Positions 21,388 through 32,707 of a stretch of DNA of 64,000 nucleotides are shown piece by piece; positions within the stretch are counted from its first letter, which is position 1; every line of letters begins with the position of its first letter. The stretch comes from Phanerodontia chrysosporium (lineage: Eukaryota > Basidiomycota > Agaricomycetes > Polyporales > Phanerochaetaceae). The notes below the pieces were generated by a model. That model had not been told where the DNA came from, ran no database searches, and worked only from the letters and a program-made list of their open reading frames with translations. Position numbers and translations under genes: made by a program. Location: the NCBI GenBank assembly GCA_001910725.1, contig MJGA01000031.1, positions 186,001 through 250,000 on the forward strand, read 5' to 3'.

Positions 21388-22960
21388 GCGCTGTGTACGA
21401 AGATTCCACATCGGTTGGTTGTAATATTTCGTTGCGATGTAAAACGGGTTCGTTTCACCCTTCCTATTCGTATGCAGCCGGTCTCGCTGACGAGCAGCAG
21501 GATGTTTATTCTGCTTAGGTTATTTGTCGCTATCTTGTCGTTCCGCTGGGCGCTGTCTCTGTGCGCCAGACCGCGCAGTCGGACGCCGCGCAGCGGGGCA
21601 TTGTACACATACAAAACAAAAAACAAAAAAACATATCTTGCGTCCTGATCTTGCACCCTGCATGTCGTCTGCCGCCACAATAGACTTTTCTTGGGTGCCC
21701 GCTGGCCCGAGCACCACCACGCGACGTGCCGCCGCCTGTTCATCCGCTGCCCCGAGTCTTGGCCGTCGGGCGCCTGGTTCCCGGTTCGCAGCGCCCGGCT
21801 CGCAAACGCCGTGCAGCAGCCGGGCTTGGAACGCGGAGCCTTCGGCAGCACGGCTCTTGTGCTAACACCGCCAAACTCTGCGCACGGGCCCGCCGTGCCC
21901 TTTTTTGCACCCGCTTGGTCCAGTTTTTCTTTTAATAATTGTACGGACGCATCTGGCATGTATGTTCTGTGCTTTGTGCAGACGGTCACGAAGGATGTCG
22001 AATCGTCGATGGTGTCTGTCGTGATCAATCGTATCCGTACTGACAGCCTCCCTACCTAATTGTGAGACGGCCGCGGTTTCTTCTTATTGTACGCTGCCCG
22101 CAATCGACACCGCAAAAGCCTAGGCCTTGGTAGCACGACATGATGCTGAAGCCGAAGACCGCATCGAAGGGCCAAAACATTGTATGCCACTCGTCTGCAC
22201 TACATGATGTTATCGTGCCTGTCGCAAGGGTCCGGAAAGAAAGTCTTTCGTGCACCTTGGGGTCTTCGTTGACTGTCCTGCCCCAATGAGGCCTATACTG
22301 GAAGTGAGATGTGGTGAGTAGATTATGTGATTGGACATGAACGATTAGCTTCTCGGTGCTCGATGAAATAGACCCTAACTGCTCCCTCGTTTACGAAATT
22401 CACGGTGGACGTTGTCTAGTGGAAGTAAGAGTCACGCGAACAGTGCCCTCCACAAGGCGACCCAGATGCGTGACCCAAGCCGCGAGTCTCGCTCAGTGAT
22501 ACCATTTGCGACCAACCTAACGGGTATGGGGTGAAACTCAGCCGATAACAAAGCGTGATGACCTTGTCGCGCTGGTTCTGCGGATGCTATATGCGCAGAG
22601 GAACGGGGATATTCATTTGCAATGCTTGTTGGCTGGCTTGCGAACCTGGGTGGAGCCCTGTACGCTGGAAATACCTGAACGAAGGGCTCGACGCACCCTC
22701 TTGCATTCGGGTGAGCTCCACTAGTCGATGAGCGTGCTTGACGCTTTCAAAGGGCGTGGTACGGTGCTACGAACGATCTCGTCCATTGCGCCCCCGCGTT
22801 CCGTTCATCGAGTGGAAGCTTCTGATATCCCCAAACGAACACTTTCAGCGAGTGGCGGGAGGGCAGAAGTGAGAGCTGGACGACCACGTAAAATTCACGA
22901 CGCATGTGTAGCAGAATGTAGAGTTCGCAAGGAGCATAGCCATGTAGCAGACGCGAAGAT
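21388..22960. other. 1.57-kb convergent intergenic region
   Basis: This region lies between the 3' ends of velB (+) and the uL14m gene (-). It holds an A/C-rich stretch near 21,605-21,635. I found no open frame with protein-like content. Confidence 0.5.
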
Positions 22961-23474
22961 CTAGATAACCTTTACACAGAGTAAGCGTGTAATCATCCGG
23001 TGAGTATAGAGAAACGCCGCGCACCTTGGGAGCTAAGCTGACAATCTTTCCCCAACCCTTCATCCGCAAATCCGCACTGACAACGCCAGCAATGCGCGTA
23101 CCCAGCATCTCGCGTTTGTTGTTCAAAAGCACCGCGGCATTGTCGTCGAATCTGACTATCCGACCGTCCGGCCGGCGCACCTCCTTCTTGGTTCGGACTA
23201 TGACGGCGCGACGGACATCTCCTCGGCGGACCTTGACGGCGGTGGACGACTGGAGTGCAGCAGCGGACAATGGCCGTGCACGCTTGACGATGCAGACAAT
23301 CTCGTCTCCGACGCCTCCCCAGCCGTTGTTGACCTTTTGCTTGAGCACGTTCACGCACTCGACCAGGAGTGCTCCTGAGTTATCTATGACCTTTCAAGCG
23401 ACCAAGCCATCAGAACGGTCCGGAGTGCGCGAGCTGAGCTTACCCACATTAAGCGTGCCCTTAAGGCCAATCAT
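22961..23474 (-). CDS. Mitochondrial large-subunit ribosomal protein uL14m
   Basis: Homologue of bacterial L14 and yeast Mrpl38, a core 54S mitoribosome protein. Three exons (23474-23444, 23383-23025, 22969-22961) give 132 residues. After [10 protein letters not shown] the conserved [16 protein letters not shown] follows, then [60 protein letters not shown] and [13 protein letters not shown]. The final exon is only GTT ATC TAG. Without that 55-nt intron the frame would run on into 60 residues with no L14 likeness. The Arg-rich mid region and the absence of a cytosolic L23-type N terminus favour the mitochondrial form. No cleavable presequence is obvious, as in other fungal uL14m proteins. Confidence in the family is very high. 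Confidence 0.92.
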
Positions 23475-23840
23475 AGCCCCGAACGAAAGTGCGTGTAGAA
23501 GAAGGAGGGTGGTGGAGGGACAGAAAGCAATGTTCAGCGTTCCGCGCTTACCGAATAAGCGGACGAGTTCAAGTCCGCTTATCAGGAACTCTTACACGGG
23601 TAAGCCACGCATACTAGTCGACGCTTCTCACGGGTAAGACAAGCGACTAGGATCTACTTACCGCCTCTAAAGCGAGATTTAAAGCAGTGGATCTTCGATC
23701 GTACATCCACCCCGCACAGCGGAGGCTCTTCAAACTTGTGTCAACCACGGCGAGATTTGCTCGTATCGTCGTCTGCGCTCTCTCGGATTCCGCCTTGGCG
23801 AAATTTTCTCGTGTAGTTCCCCTGATTTAGGCTCCAGAAC
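23475..23840. other. Divergent intergenic region, uL14m/hexokinase
   Basis: This is a short shared 5' region for a mitoribosomal gene and a glycolytic gene. It carries several CGGGTAAG/ACTTACC-like words near 23,590-23,665 but no clear TATA box. Confidence 0.4.
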
Positions 23841-25967
23841 ATGTCCGATCGCCAGGGCGTATCTTCACCTCCAGCTGCGGCTGCTCCTACTCCCCCATCC
23901 TTCCACACTCGCTCCAGCGACCAGGAAGACCTCCCGCACGCAACCAAGCGGTATGGCAGCATCAGCTTAGTGGCCCCCTTCTTACACAGACGATCTACAG
24001 AAAGATGGCAGACCACCTCAGAAGGCTTGAAGCCATGTCAGTGTTCCTGATGCTTCCCCCAACGAATCCGGCGCAGACGTATTTTCCCGCAGGTTTACAC
24101 TCACTCCACAGAGGATGAGGATGATTGTCGAGGCTTTCAAGGATGCCCTCGAGCTTGGGTTGTCGAAGCCGGGACAGGTCGTGGTACGTGACATCAGTAC
24201 GCCGTAACTGCTTGCATTGAGTCAGGTCTGCAGCCTATGATACCCACGTATGTGTTTGGCTGGCCTACTGGAAAGGAATCTGGAAATTATCTCGCCGTGG
24301 ATCTTGGTGAGTCGGTTAGCATCATCGGCCACTGCGTGATACTCAACTGTTTACGGATCTGCGATGCAGGAGGTACCAATCTGCGAGTCTGCCTTGTGAC
24401 ACTCCAGGGCGGTGGAAAGTGGGAAATCACACAAACAAAGTATCGCCTTAGTGAAGAGCAGAAGCACGACGAGGGTCAACTTCTCTTCGACTTCTGTGCG
24501 GAGTGTCTGAAGACTTTCGTCGAATCAAGCATCGAGTCTGGAACCATTCAGAAGGGCGCCATCCTGCCGCTGGGCTTCACCGTACGCATACATGACCCGT
24601 ACAGGATGTTCAATGCACTTACTCTTCGTGATAGTTCTCGTACCCTTGCTCGTAAGCCAACGAGGCAGTATATACGAGTCCTTCCCTGATCAGCTCCGCA
24701 GGCAAGACAAGATTGACCACGGAGTGCTCATCCGGTGGACGAAGGGCTTTGGCGCGCCAAACACGGAGGGTCATGACGTCGTCGAGATGTTCAAGCGAAG
24801 CCTGGAGAAATATGTGCGTCTACGCACCTCGATGGACGTCATTGCTCACTGACGGCTCTTGCAGAATGTGCCAGCTGAAGTCGTAGCGCTCACGTGCGAC
24901 ACCACGGGAACCCTCATTGCCTCTCACTACGTGAACCCGGCGACCAAGATCGCATGCATCTTTGGCACCGGCTGCAATGCGGCATACATGGAGCGTGCGA
25001 GCGATATCCCGAAGATCGGCACTCTTGGTATCGACCCACAGGATGAGATTGCCATCAACTGTGAATGGGTAGAGATAACCATTTGCTACCGAGACTACAG
25101 TCACTCACATCGGTGTAGGGTGCATTCGATTCCTTTGAGCATGAGCACTTGCCAAGAACGAAATACGACATTATTATCGACGAGGCCTCCAACAAGCCTG
25201 GTGAACAGGCATTCGAGGTAGGATTGCCGCACGGTCTCTTTCCATGCAGCCGCTGCTCATGTCGTGGATATTAGAAACTCATCTCTGGTCGTTACCTCGG
25301 CGAGATTCTGCGGCTAATCATCTGTGAACTCATCGACGAGGGTGTCCTCTTCCTCGGCCAAAACACCTACAAGATCGAGATACCCTACAGCTTCGACACC
25401 GCCTTCCTATCGCTCATGGAAAGGTACGCTTCTATTGTAGCAGCGTCTTCCATGTCTCACCGATGACGTAGCGACCCAACGGACGAGCTATTGATGATCA
25501 TCGGCATCTTCTCCCACTTCTTCGCGCTGGAGACGACACTCGCTGAGCGCCAGTTCTTCCGTGCTCTCGCGAAGCTTGTCGGCCGGCGAGCAGCGCGCCT
25601 CAGCGCGTGCGGTATCGCGGCCATCGTTAGCAAAATGGGCTATCTAGAGGAGGGATGCGCTGTTGGCGCGGACGGTTCTTTGTACAACGTATGTCCAGCA
25701 CATCGCGCCACGCACTCGATGGGACTGACACCTCGGACAGAAATACCCTGGATTCGCGGACCGGATACATGAAGGACTTGTAGATATTTTCGGCGAGAAG
25801 GGCCGGAACATCGTCACCTACCACGCAGAGGATGGGAGCGGCATCGGGAGCGCGATCGTCGCAGGTATGTCTCGCTCACCTCGACCATCATGGCACCCGC
25901 TCACTCGTTGGCGGCCTCAGCTATGACTAAAAACCGCAAGGAGGCCGGCCGCTACCCTAACCTGTAG
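23841..25967 (+). CDS. Hexokinase
   Basis: ATP-dependent phosphorylation of glucose, fructose or mannose to the 6-phosphate, the cytosolic entry step of glycolysis. About ten short introns give roughly 500 residues. The start at 23841 opens with a Pro/Ala/Ser-rich leader. Seen in order: FTLTPQRMRMIVEAFKDALELGL, then [31 protein letters not shown] (phosphate-1 loop), LGFTFSYP rebuilt over an intron, IRWTKGFG, CDTTGTLIASHY, FGTGCNAAYME, INCEWGAFD, the GRYLGEILRL segment, and a C-terminal YHAEDGSGIGSAIVAAM (phosphate-2/adenosine region). All hexokinase signature parts are intact, so an active enzyme is expected. The LGFTFSYP style favours hexokinase over glucokinase, though that split is less certain. 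Confidence 0.93.
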
Positions 25968-26657
25968 CATCTACACACTGACGAATCAAGCAACTTGTAC
26001 TTGTAGCTCGTCGCTCGATCAGATTCCTGCGCTACTGGAAACTACATATTCTCCGAAACCATGACATGCTCGCGAAGAAGTTGCTTCAGTGTTCAAACGA
26101 ATAAGTATAGACAACGACAACTTGAATGAGTCTTGCGATCGTGTAACGTCGCAAGCAGTATTTGGGACATCGGCCCTTACGTTTATATACATCACCGTAC
26201 TGTGTAACCTGAACTACACTCATCGCGCACACCACAGCTATACAGGGAAAGTAAGACTGCTTAGCCCGGGGCATTCCCCTGCAATTGTTAGTGAGACCTG
26301 TCATACTTACTAGTCCTCCTTTTTGTCCTCGCCACAGTCCCCGTCGCAGCCGGACGGCACTGTACCTCGTCGTAGCGATCTTAGCTGCAACCCAAATTGT
26401 AGCCTGTCGCTGGATCGGATCTCCGGGCTGGGACGACATTCGCCCGCGGCGTCACACATGTCGAACACGAGCCTTGAGATATCCTATCGCCGTTCGCAAA
26501 TGCGAATGGCCGGGGTATCGTTTCCTCAGCGTCATCCAACTGCGTCGTACAACATGGTATACATCGATCTGCACCTAACATACACGACCACTGTAAGAGA
26601 AAGCAAGACTAAGCGGGCTGTAGCTGACAAAGTAGTTCGTCAAGGACGATAGGTGTG
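25968..26657. other. Convergent intergenic region
   Basis: This region lies between the 3' ends of hexokinase (+) and FunK1 copy 2 (-). No gene is seen. Part of it (26609-26657) is read through only if the kinase frame is not corrected (see the frameshift finding). Confidence 0.45.
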
Positions 26658-29633
26658 CTAGACGTCGTCCTCGTCGAACTCCTCGCCGCTGACCTCGTAC
26701 TCCGAGCCGTCATCCTCGGATACCTCGTCCTCGTCCTCATCGTATTCGTCGTCTCTGTCGTCGTCTCTGCCACCGTAATCCGAGTCTCCACCTTCCACTG
26801 CTGCAGCATTGTCGGCGAGGCGTACTCTCTTCGACCCGCGGGTCTTCTTGGGGTGTTGGGGTCTGCAGGAGGCTGGGACACAGTCTCGGACGCTCTCTCG
26901 AAGGTTGAAAGTCCTCGGTTTCGGACTGGGCCCACAAACTGAAGCTCGGCGAATTGGTCCTTGAACTTGTCATCGCTCGTCCACCGGGTACTGGCCAGCG
27001 CGACGTCGAGGAACTTGCATATGTCCTTGTGGTCATTAAGGGGGTCGGGCGCGAACGGAGCCTTGGGTCTTTCCTTGGGTTTATCGTCTAGCCAATCAAG
27101 AAAGTCCGAAGGTTCGAGCGGCTCGGTACTAAAGGTGGTTGCGAACGCGGAGTACTTGTCAGGTAGTTCGCGCACCGCAGTGGAGTTGTAGTGTTTACGA
27201 CAAAGGGCGTGGAGAGCTTTGAGCAGTTGCGAGAACATGGAAGGCTCGATCAACCGATAGGGTTCCTGGTCGGACTGGTAGATAATGAATTTCCCCTTCC
27301 CCCCAACAGCGTAGCGTCGTTCTTCAACTTTCTTGCTCCTTTCATCGTAGAAGAAGAGTAAGACGTGGGAAGACAAGGAATCATCGTCATCGAAGGGTTC
27401 AGCGGGGGCCTTCTTCGGTTCTTCCGTTAGCGTGTGGTTATGGTACTGCAGCGTCAAGAAGTCCATGACGTGGATGAACGACTCCAGGTCGTCTGAAACC
27501 CAGTGGGGTTTGATGGGATACATCAAGAGCGGGCCAGACATGAAAGGCCAGGTTCCCTGTTCCGCGCGCGAACGTGAAGTTCATACAAACAGGGCAGTTT
27601 CTGATCACTCACTGAGCGAGAATGCTGCGTTGGTTCACGACCGGGAGTAACATCGACCGCGCGGCTGAGATCCCAGTCCGTCAGGATGCCGCGGGGAGAC
27701 CTCACGATGTCCGGCGAACGGATATCGATGAGGATGTTGCCGATGCTAATGTCGCGGTGAAGAACACCCTGTCCGTTTGCCCATGCGCCACGGTGAGCTG
27801 AAAAGAGGATCAGGGGATCAGAAAGCGAAAGCCATTACCACTCGAATGCGAATCACTCACCCTCGAGAGCATCGCGAATGACGTGGACCATTGCACGGCT
27901 ATCATGGTACTCGGACAAGGGAAGGCCAAGCGTTGTCGTCACTACACGGTAGTGCTTGCGTCTGATGATCTTCCGTCCCGGTGTCGCGAGGTAGATTTGG
28001 TTTCGCGTGTACTGCGCTGCATCTGAGTAGCCGGCCGTCTCTTCATGCATGACGTCTCCGCCGGCCACGATGTGCGGAATGTTCTTGACACCAAGTGCGT
28101 GCAACTTTCGGTAGGTCTCGAGTTCCTCCGTGATACCTGGGGAGTCGCCGCGCCACGTATCCTTCAAGAACACAAGCTGGCGCTGGCCGACGACGTATGC
28201 GAAGAACCCGACGGTGCCTCGTCCTGTGGGAGAGAAGATGCCGATGCGACGCTTGCCGATGACGAGGGTCAAGGGTTCTGGCGGGGGACTTGTCTGCGGT
28301 TGTGACTTCGGGTCGAGAGCAAAGACGGGAACCTTGAGCTAGGGATGCGATCGCGATGAGTGACTAACGCTGGCAATAGTGCCGGAGTAAGAAAACACAC
28401 CTGACGCAACGGATAAAGCTTATAGTCCTCCTTCATCTCGTCGATGAACTTCATCTCGTACGCGGCGCCAGGGGCCGTTGAGTGCTCGAGCTGCTTGCGG
28501 TAGTCGTTCAGCTCGTCGATCTGAGCCCTCGTCGCGAGAGACACGGAAGTGTCGAAGCCCTGCGCCCGGGGCGATCCCTTTGCCAGCCGGTAGAGGAAGT
28601 TGAGCAGCGGCTTGGGGTTCTGCACGTAGTCAAACGCCTCAGTCACCACCGCGCCGCAGCGGTCCCAGCGCATTAGGCGCGCCTTGCTGCGCACGATGAG
28701 CACGGTGTAGACGAACTCCCGCGGCTGGCGGACGAACATTTCCATCGCGTAGCGGATGAGCTGGTTACGAGCCCTCGCTGCGTCCTGCGTCCAACGCAGC
28801 GTAGGCCGAACACCACCCTCGGGGATGACCTTGGGCAGTGCTTGGTCCTTGAAAGGATCGCTTTGAGTCTCCACCTTGAGCTCGATAGCGCAGATGGCCC
28901 ATGCCCAAGCCGTGCGCGCGAGGTAGGGCTTGCGCTCGTCGGCAACAGTGCTCTTGTCTATATCTCCCTGGGAAAGCTTCCATGCGCTGCGCCCAGGATA
29001 TTCCTGCGGGGTGCCGTCAGGGTTCTTGGGGTCGTAGTACATGGCGAAATCCGTCTTGTGGTTGAATTTCGAGTCTTCGATATGGCCTGCCACGTCCTTC
29101 ATGGAATACGGCGTGGAATCCAGCAGGTCGTTGGCGACTTTGCACTGCGTAGTAACCAAACGGTCAGTTGCTCGTGCGCCACAATGGCGGAAATGGCGAT
29201 AGCTCACCAACGGCGCATGCATATCAGACTCCTTGGTGGGTTTGAACTTTCCGCGCTTTCGCTTCTTTCCCTTGGAGCCATAGAAGGCTTCCTGCAACGT
29301 CTTCTGGCTCTTGGCGACTGTGGCGGATGGCACCTCGTCGCCTGGCGGGCCTTCGCGCTCCTCGAACTGCTGCACCGAGATCTGTGTCCAATGTTCCCAC
29401 ATGTGGCGATCGGCTCGTCCAGAGTTCCCGCCTTCCTTGTGTCCGTGACCGGTACGAGTAACTGCAGGGTTACTGGGCGTGCTCTCAGAGTCTCCGAGCC
29501 CAGCAGTATTCTGTGGCGGAGGGTCCTGGGGGTCAGTAGCAGTACCGGGGGCGGAGGCAGGTGCGGTATCGTGTGTAGAAGGATCGGGTACAGAGTCCTG
29601 GGGCTGAGGCGGAGTAGATGGGGCTTCAGCCAT
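26609..29633 (-). CDS. FunK1-type fungal protein kinase, copy 2
   Basis: Paralogue of the kinase at 12759-15634 with the same five-exon layout (29633-29208, 29144-28401, 28338-27861, 27797-27613, 27556 onward). It keeps EYPGRSAWKLSQGDI, WAWAICAIELKV, the catalytic HRD in GVLHRDIS, the DWD in GILTDWDLSR, and PLLMYPIKPHW. The MAE start at 29633 is preferred over an upstream in-frame start because it matches copy 1. Near 26,870-26,900 the frame appears to slip by one base. The literal frame runs into an Arg/Thr-rich tail ending at 26609. The neighbouring frame reads KKTRGSKRVRLADNAA and then a long Asp/Glu-rich tail ending EEFDEDDV at 26658. The acidic tail resembles copy 1 and is probably ancestral. 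The kinase core is intact in either case. It is part of the mirrored arm. Confidence 0.85.
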
Positions 29634-29681
29634 GCTGCGTGCAATGGGTGAATGAGGGGGGTTGCGCACCGAAAGGCGGGT

Positions 29682-29853
29682 CTATATAGGAATGCTGCGT
29701 GCAGAATAGCGCCCTCGGTGGCAGTAACTGTGCCATCGATAAGAAACAAGGAGAGTCCGAATTGGGCTCCAGAAGAGTGCGCACCGCAAATCGTGGGCAA
29801 AAAATCAGCGCGGAGGCCGTATTATTGCACTATCGCAGTAATTCGCTATGACC
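29682..29853 (-). promoter_or_regulatory. FunK1 copy 2 promoter, conserved with copy 1
   Basis: The minus-strand sequence here aligns with 12539-12716. It shares GCGATAGTGCAA, TTTGCCCACG, CTTATCGATG followed by CACAGT, CCGAGGGCGC, and a TATA element (TATATA at 29683-29688) followed by GACCCGC. The TATA element lies about 50 bp before the ATG. Confidence 0.65.
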
Positions 29854-30394
29854 TCCGCGGCACATTGATGCGAGTTCACAGCTAGAGGAGGAGGAACGGG
29901 AAATCAATGTTCTACGACTCAGTTATCACTCACAGAGGTAGGTTTTGCAACTGCTAAATATTGGGTACTTTGTTACTAGCTGGTCGTGGCGGTCTGGACG
30001 AACGCTCTCAGGTTCGAACGAAATCAGCCCGCAAGTCACGTGACAGGAAACGCCCAAGCTGTAGGCGAGATCAGACTCAACACCAGTTCACGTCGCTCGT
30101 AATTGCGATGCCCGGCCAGGTTTGTACTGGCCAGCGAAGAGTGAGAAACGGTGAGACTTGGCCGAATACAGTTTCTCTTTATTTTACGCAGCGTGAATTT
30201 TCGGTGAGATTTTTCCAGCCCACTACGACTATTGTCCTCTGTCTCGAACAGATGTTCGATGGTTCTCTCGTCGGCCGTGTTCCCAGATGCATGCGTATCG
30301 AAGCACGCCGTTTGCCTAGAACCCACTGCCAGTGCATCAAATGAAGTACTCGTTCTGCCGGAGGGAACGCCAGCATTCACTGCCATGCAGGGAT
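29854..30394. other. Gap where copy 1 carries the permease
   Basis: In the 6-16 kb arm the corresponding interval holds the MFS permease and the 5' part of the oxidoreductase. I see no remnant of the permease here, only non-coding sequence. Confidence 0.45.
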
Positions 30395-30653
30395 CATTCT
30401 GGTGTTCAGCGACGTCAGAGCAGGCTTCAGGTCGAGGTCGTCCGGCCACAGTCAAGGGTGGCGCACGGTGCGCATGATGAGCGTGCTGCTTGGATCGTTT
30501 GCTGGCGAGGTTGCGGACCTAGGTTATGCATCGCGGCGCAGGGAGGGCGACGATCGTGCGATGGCGCTCGCGGTGGACTTGCCACTGGCGACTGAGAGCT
30601 TCAGGACGAGACGGATCCATTGTTCGAAGGATCTTGTGCTCCGATCACAATAA
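30395..30653 (+). pseudogene. Gfo/Idh/MocA oxidoreductase fragment
   Basis: Decayed copy of the C-terminal end of the oxidoreductase at 7123-8767. One frame reads MSVLLGSFAGEVADL, then DRAMALAVDLPLATESF and KDLVLRSQ. The intact gene has MLSVLFGPLPGEAVD, GAMALAVGLLANESF and KDLGFQF. Just upstream, LQVEVV matches LELEVV but lies in another frame, and the segment between LELEVVESQ and GAHGG is largely deleted. The Rossmann half and catalytic motifs are absent. It sits 251 bp from the convergent nucleotidyltransferase gene, against 231 bp in the intact arm. Confidence 0.7.
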
Positions 30654-30719
30654 ATATATGTGTACAAGGACACAGTCTGGAAGTACATGTTACATCAAGA
30701 TGCAGGGGACCAGAGACCT

Positions 30720-30763
30720 AGAAGAAGAAGAAAAAGAAGAAAAAGAAAAAGAAGAAAAAAGGC
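30720..30763 (+). repeat. GAA/GAAAAA microsatellite
   Basis: This is a purine-only run built from GAA and AAAGAA units, about 44 bp long, between the oxidoreductase pseudogene and the nucleotidyltransferase copy B. Confidence 0.75.
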
Positions 30764-30904
30764 ATAGGCAGAAGCGGGGACGAGAGCATAGAAATCGAGA
30801 GTGCAAACCAGTTGCGACTCAGGCAATCGAACTCCAGAAGGCGCAGATAGAATATTACAAAGTGGAGGCCTGGAGGGTTAGATATCTTATGGCTAACGTC
30901 GCAT

Positions 30905-31608
30905 TCACGGAACGTTGACGCCTAGGTCCTTCCAAGGCCAGGTCTCCTCAGGCCTGACGGAAGACACATAGTTTCTGAGAAGTGTGCGTCCAATGGCGCC
31001 AAACACAATAGGCAGCCAGCTGAGTTGACTGACATGTGCTCCGCGACACGCTGCGATGTAGACGAGCTCGTCAATGTCCTCAATGTCGACGTGCTGCTTC
31101 TGCTGCATATCTGCGCGAGGCGAGTCGCGATGGTGTGACCATCCCTGGACCTTCAAAATTAGAAGCACGAGGATCGGAGGGACGAGAAAGCCGCTTCTCC
31201 AGACGAGGCGCCTTTTGGGCATGAAGGGGATGTTGATGGTGCCAGGGACAAGGATGTCGACTTTGCAGAAACGTAGAGGATCGAGTTGGTAGAACAGAAC
31301 ATTGTATGTTTCACCGGGAATTCTGGAGGGGCGAAGGTAAAAGTTTGGATAGCGCGAGAGGATCGATTTGAGGTCCTCTGCCGTGTGACTGTTCGTCATG
31401 ACAATGATGTCGACGTCCTTAACAACTTCAGCACCGGAAGTAGAGGAAACCGGGGAGATACACTCACGTTTGGCGTTCTACTGTTGCCGTATAGCATACA
31501 TGCCATGCTGCCAAAGAGGCAGCAGGTCAGACCATAACGCCAATAGAGTATACTGATCGCGCTCCGTGCAACCAAGCGCAGTTCCCGCCAAGAGAAGTCC
31601 TGAGACAT
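30905..31608 (-). CDS. Nucleotidyltransferase-fold protein, copy B
   Basis: Paralogue of the gene at 6164-6891. Two exons (31608-31468, 31417-30905) with a 50-nt intron at the same place give 217 residues. The active-site pattern is intact: CCLFGSMACMLYGNSRTPN before the intron, DVDIIVMTN after it, and the third Asp in CKVDILVPG. Conserved blocks include NFYLRPSRIPGETYNVLFYQL, LVLLILKVQGWSHHRDS and DMQQKQHVDIEDIDELV. An upstream in-frame ATG at about 31629 would add seven residues; the MSQ start matches copy A. Conservation of all three Asp in two diverged copies argues for an active protein. The substrate is unknown. Confidence 0.7.
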
Positions 31609-32707
31609 GACCTGGCTCCCTGTGTGCAAGTGTGGCTAGAGAGTTGTGAGAGAGGTTGTGGGCAAGGCGTACGCGTGTTCTGAGCCAGCTATGACTCGGT
31701 CCCATTCTCACGATGCCAACAGAACTTAAAGAGAACAGTCACGAGTCTCCGCGCGAAGATAGGCGCTAACTCTGCGCGGTTCTACCATCTGGCCCTTGGG
31801 TGAAGTGTGCCACGGGCCAACGGGCAGAACCACCAAAGCAACCTTTGACTTCAAACAGGCAGGTGCTTTCATTGTGAGGTGTGGTTCTAGGAAGAGCAGT
31901 CCTTGAGCACGTTGACCAACAATATATATTCTCCTTGCTACTCACTAACACAAGGATCGCTGCATACCGGAATGCACTTGCACTCGCAAATCGGACGGTC
32001 AGTATAAATGACAGTCCCACTATACATGGAAACGCCTGAAATTGTCGACGTCGGGTGAGCATCCTGGATACCAATATGCCCTGGCCGAGTTCTCACCTCA
32101 CATCTAGCTTCGCCGGACTCAAATGGTATCTCACTCTCGAGACCCAACTTCGTGCAGAGTGAGACTCCGCGAGTCGAATCGACGCGCCGGAGCGAACATT
32201 CTCGGCAGGAAAATCGCGTGGAAAACCCTCCAAAAACCTGGAAATAATGCGAACCCGATCTGCCATCAGATCTCGGAGGTCTCCGAAAACCCTACGTCAG
32301 TTTCCCCACACATGGGCCTGGAATGTCGTCAGCCGCCTCGTCAGAGGTAATCCGCCTTGCGTCTGTTTGCTCGTGTGCTTACCTCTATGTTGGCAGGGAT
32401 ACCACGAGAAACACGTCGTAATCAACACGTAAGAAAAGCTATGCAATGGTCATTCAAAATGCTTGAAACAACTAAGACCTGGATGGTCCGTGGAATTGAA
32501 TAGAACGAGGCTCGAAACGGCTGGAACGTGACACGCCCAGCTGGGAGGGCTGCAGTCACGCGAGTGATACCACGTCTGGAGCGAGGTGGCTATATAAACC
32601 CGACTCGCCACGGCCTCTTTCCGCAGCCTGACAACCAACCACCACATCTTCGCATCGCACACATCCGTCCTCTCTAACCCGCAACAACACACCTCCAGCA
32701 CCCGCCG
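31609..32707. other. 1.1-kb divergent intergenic region
   Basis: This is the 5' flank of nucleotidyltransferase copy B and of the HABP4-like gene. A TATA box (TATATAAA, 32591-32598) lies about 110 bp before the downstream ATG. I found no coding exon. Confidence 0.5.

Noticed and set aside
22845..23025. A 60-residue C-terminal extension of uL14m
   Set aside because: It reads through a GTGCGC..AAAG intron; splicing gives the standard PKVI end of the family.
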